Positions 6,338-7,652 of a stretch of 7,652 nucleotides of DNA are shown one piece after another. Position 1 is the stretch's first letter. Each line of letters begins with the position of its first letter. The stretch spans positions 1-7,652 of the forward strand of contig JAJDAM010000395.1 of the NCBI GenBank assembly GCA_029261905.1, in the 5' to 3' direction. The translations under genes and the position numbers were made by a program. This stretch comes from Deltaproteobacteria bacterium (lineage in GTDB: Bacteria; Myxococcota_A; UBA9160; SMWR01). The notes under the pieces are model-generated. The model was given only the letters and a program-made list of their open reading frames with translations, made no database searches and was not told where the DNA came from.

Positions 6338-7468
6338 GTGGACGCGGATGTCGTCGTCGTTGGTGCGGGTGTGATCGGGCTCGCTGCCGCTGCAGCGTTG
6401 GCACGATCGGGTCGCTCGGTAGTCATTCTGGAGAGGAACGCCGGAGTAGGACGCGAGATCACTGCGCGCAACAGCGAGGTCATTCACGCCGGGATCTACT
6501 ATCCGGCTGGTACATGGAAGGCCAGGCTGTGTGTCGCGGGTCGCGAGGCGCTGTATGCACGTTGCGAGACCCAGAAGATCCCGCACCGTCGCTGCGGGAA
6601 GCTGATCGTCGCTACGGAAGCCGCCGACATCGGGACGCTAGAGGATCTTCAGCGCAAGGCGGCGGCGAACGGCGTAGAACTCGAACTCATCGACGAGCGA
6701 GAGATCGCGAAGCTCGAGCCCGCCATTCGCGCCCAGGCCGCGCTGTTGTCGAGACAGACCGGCATCATCGACGGGCAAGCGTTGTGCCTTTCGTACCTGG
6801 CCGAGGCCGAATCGCACGATGCGCTGCTTTCGTTACACACGGAGGTGATTGCAATCGAGCCACTTTCGGGCGGCTATCGGATCGTTGCGCTGGGTGATGA
6901 TGGAGAAAGAAGCGGCATCGATTGCCTTGCCGTCGTCAACGCCGCAGGAATGTCTTCGGACAGCATCGCCCAACTTGCAGGCGTCGACATCGATGCCTGC
7001 AAGTACCGCATCTTTCCGTGCAAGGGCGATTACTTTGCCGTGGCTCCCGCCGCTCGGTTGGAGCTCGAACGCCTGATCTATCCGGTGCCCGCTCAGGCGG
7101 GGTTGGGGATTCACATCACGATGGATCTGGCAGGGCGTTTTCGGCTCGGGCCCGATGCCGAGTACGTCGATACCCCGACATTCGATATTGACGCCGAGAA
7201 GGCAAACGGTTTCGCCCACGCAGTCGGGCGGTTTCTGCCGGGGTTGCGGCCCGAGTGGTTGTCACCCGACTATGCCGGCATCCGACCGAAACTGGCCGCG
7301 CCCGGCGAACCGTTTCGAGATTTCGTCATCCGCGAAGAATCGGATCGTGGCTTGCCGGCATTCGTGAATCTGATCGGAATCGAATCTCCGGGATTGACTG
7401 CTTCCCCCGCTATCGCCGACCGGGTCGTGGCGCTGCTCGACGGTGCGCCGAACGACGCAGGCAACTAG
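6338..7468 (+). CDS. FAD-dependent oxidoreductase, L-2-hydroxyglutarate oxidase (LhgO/L2HGDH)-like
   Basis: This is a 376-residue DAO-family flavoprotein. Relatives oxidise L-2-hydroxyglutarate to 2-oxoglutarate, a metabolite-repair step passing electrons to oxygen or the membrane quinone pool. The N-terminus is a Rossmann FAD site, VVVVGAGVIGL (5-15), ending in Glu32 of VVILER. Family blocks follow: ARNSEVIHAGIYYPAG (43-58), TGIIDG (141-146), NAAG (201-204), FPCKGDYF (226-233), LIYPVPAQAGLGIHITMDL (246-264) and IGIESPGLTASPAIAD near the end. Together they place it close to LhgO, but the exact substrate is not proven. The start is GTG 6338 with GGAGG at 6320-6324, a rather long 13 nt away. 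It lies 27 bp after the antiporter gene. The TAG stop coincides with the left end of an inverted-repeat element, so the last residues may not be the ancestral C-terminus. Confidence 0.88.
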   Translation: MDADVVVVGAGVIGLAAAAALARSGRSVVILERNAGVGREITARNSEVIHAGIYYPAGTWKARLCVAGREALYARCETQKIPHRRCGKLIVATEAADIGTLEDLQRKAAANGVELELIDEREIAKLEPAIRAQAALLSRQTGIIDGQALCLSYLAEAESHDALLSLHTEVIAIEPLSGGYRIVALGDDGERSGIDCLAVVNAAGMSSDSIAQLAGVDIDACKYRIFPCKGDYFAVAPAARLELERLIYPVPAQAGLGIHITMDLAGRFRLGPDAEYVDTPTFDIDAEKANGFAHAVGRFLPGLRPEWLSPDYAGIRPKLAAPGEPFRDFVIREESDRGLPAFVNLIGIESPGLTASPAIADRVVALLDGAPNDAGN

Positions 7469-7474
7469 TGTCGC

Positions 7475-7492
7475 GTTCCAGAAGTTCGTTGA
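7475..7492 (+). repeat. Left perfect inverted-repeat arm
   Basis: This 18-bp arm, GTTCCAGAAGTTCGTTGA, is the exact reverse complement of 7602-7619. The repeat extends outward to 7466 with two mismatches (7472 and 7474). Both are C opposite A on the plus strand, which become G-U wobble pairs in a minus-strand RNA. Confidence 0.9.
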
Positions 7493-7548
7493 CATTCGGA
7501 CGCCGCTTCGGGTCACTGACTGCGTACCGAAATCTCGCCGTAGCGCTG

Positions 7549-7652
7549 CTAGGACTGCGGTTTCGCGCCTTGCCAGTGACCCGAATCGACGCCCTCGGTG
7601 TTCAACGAACTTCTGGAACACAACACTACCGGGTCGCCGAAGAAGTCCAGGG
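7549..7652 (-). other. Possible 3' end of a minus-strand gene entering from the right edge
   Basis: Reading inward from the right edge on the minus strand, one frame is open for 33 codons (from 7650), beginning LDFFGDPVV and stopping at TAG 7551-7549 inside the inverted-repeat element. The first eight codons, outside or at the element boundary, look protein-like; the rest would be encoded by the element arm. If real, this is the tail of a gene convergent with the oxidoreductase, extended by the insertion. The same outside bases also read open in the oxidoreductase's frame, so the true host gene cannot be decided here. Confidence 0.22.
7602..7619 (-). repeat. Right perfect inverted-repeat arm
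   Basis: This 18-bp arm, TCAACGAACTTCTGGAAC on the plus strand, is the exact reverse complement of 7475-7492. The repeat extends outward to the ACACTA end at 7628. Confidence 0.9.

Larger units (their letters stand above)
7466..7628. mobile_element. MITE-like fold-back element (long imperfect inverted repeat, TA-bounded)
   Basis: The 163 bp read TAGTGT at the left and ACACTA at the right, and almost the whole length pairs with itself. The 27-bp ends (7466-7492 and 7602-7628) match except at two positions, including 18 perfect bases GTTCCAGAAGTTCGTTGA (7475-7492). TTCGGGTCACTG (7507-7518) pairs perfectly with 7574-7585. CGAAA (7528-7532) pairs with TTTCG (7561-7565), and CCGTAG (7538-7543) with CTGCGG (7555-7560) around an 11-base tip. 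No transposase is encoded. The terminal TA dinucleotides could be a duplicated TA target, as made by Tc1/mariner-IS630-type transposases, but being palindromic they cannot be told apart from the repeat itself. It may double as a terminator for the operon, though no T tract follows. Confidence 0.7.

Noticed and set aside
5342..6586. Open frame of 414 codons on the minus strand opposite the antiporter gene
   Set aside because: It is antisense to a well-supported membrane protein. Its composition is Arg/Gln/Asp-rich with no recognisable motif, as expected for an antisense shadow in GC-rich DNA.
1..7652. CRISPR array, tRNA or rRNA gene
   Set aside because: No regularly spaced repeats, no cloverleaf-like sequence and no conserved rRNA segment were seen on either strand.

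Overview
This GC-rich window has dense coding on both strands and short or overlapping gene junctions. The gene set (an ImuA/ImuB mutasome pair without an adjacent dnaE2, a PurN of the GFYGHHV type, and an adenosine-kinase-like PfkB protein) fits an uncultured high-GC proteobacterial or myxobacterial-like bacterium. The taxonomy is an inference and cannot be fixed from this sequence.

Layout. Positions 1-171 hold no gene I can support, only possible edges of genes continuing off the window. On the minus strand, imuA (2502 to 1771) and imuB (1764 to 172) are six bases apart and encode the accessory proteins of a DNA-damage-induced translesion mutagenesis system. Upstream of them, also on the minus strand, metF (4065 to 3208) and purN (3211 to 2570) overlap by their stop and start codons. 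Both enzymes draw on the folate one-carbon pool. A 92-bp divergent intergenic region carrying a 12-bp tandem repeat separates metF from the plus-strand genes.

The plus strand carries a probable three-gene operon. It encodes a PfkB-family adenosine/sugar kinase (4158-5093), a membrane protein of the cation/Ca2+ antiporter superfamily (5090-6310, TTG start inside the preceding stop) and an FAD-dependent L-2-hydroxyglutarate-oxidase-like protein (6338-7468). No single pathway clearly joins these three.

The most unusual structure is at the right end. Positions 7466-7628 form one long, nearly full-length inverted repeat (a fold-back or MITE-like element) bounded by TA dinucleotides. It sits exactly at the stop codon of the oxidoreductase gene and appears to supply the G of its TAG stop. 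Removing it and joining across one TA leaves the frame open to the window edge. Other points worth a look are a CCGTCA-N9-TGACGG palindrome over the predicted imuA -35, -10-like hexamers 6-7 nt ahead of the imuA and metF start codons (possible leaderless mRNAs), and an Arg in place of the Walker A Lys in ImuA. I saw no convincing evidence of a wholly new multi-gene system.
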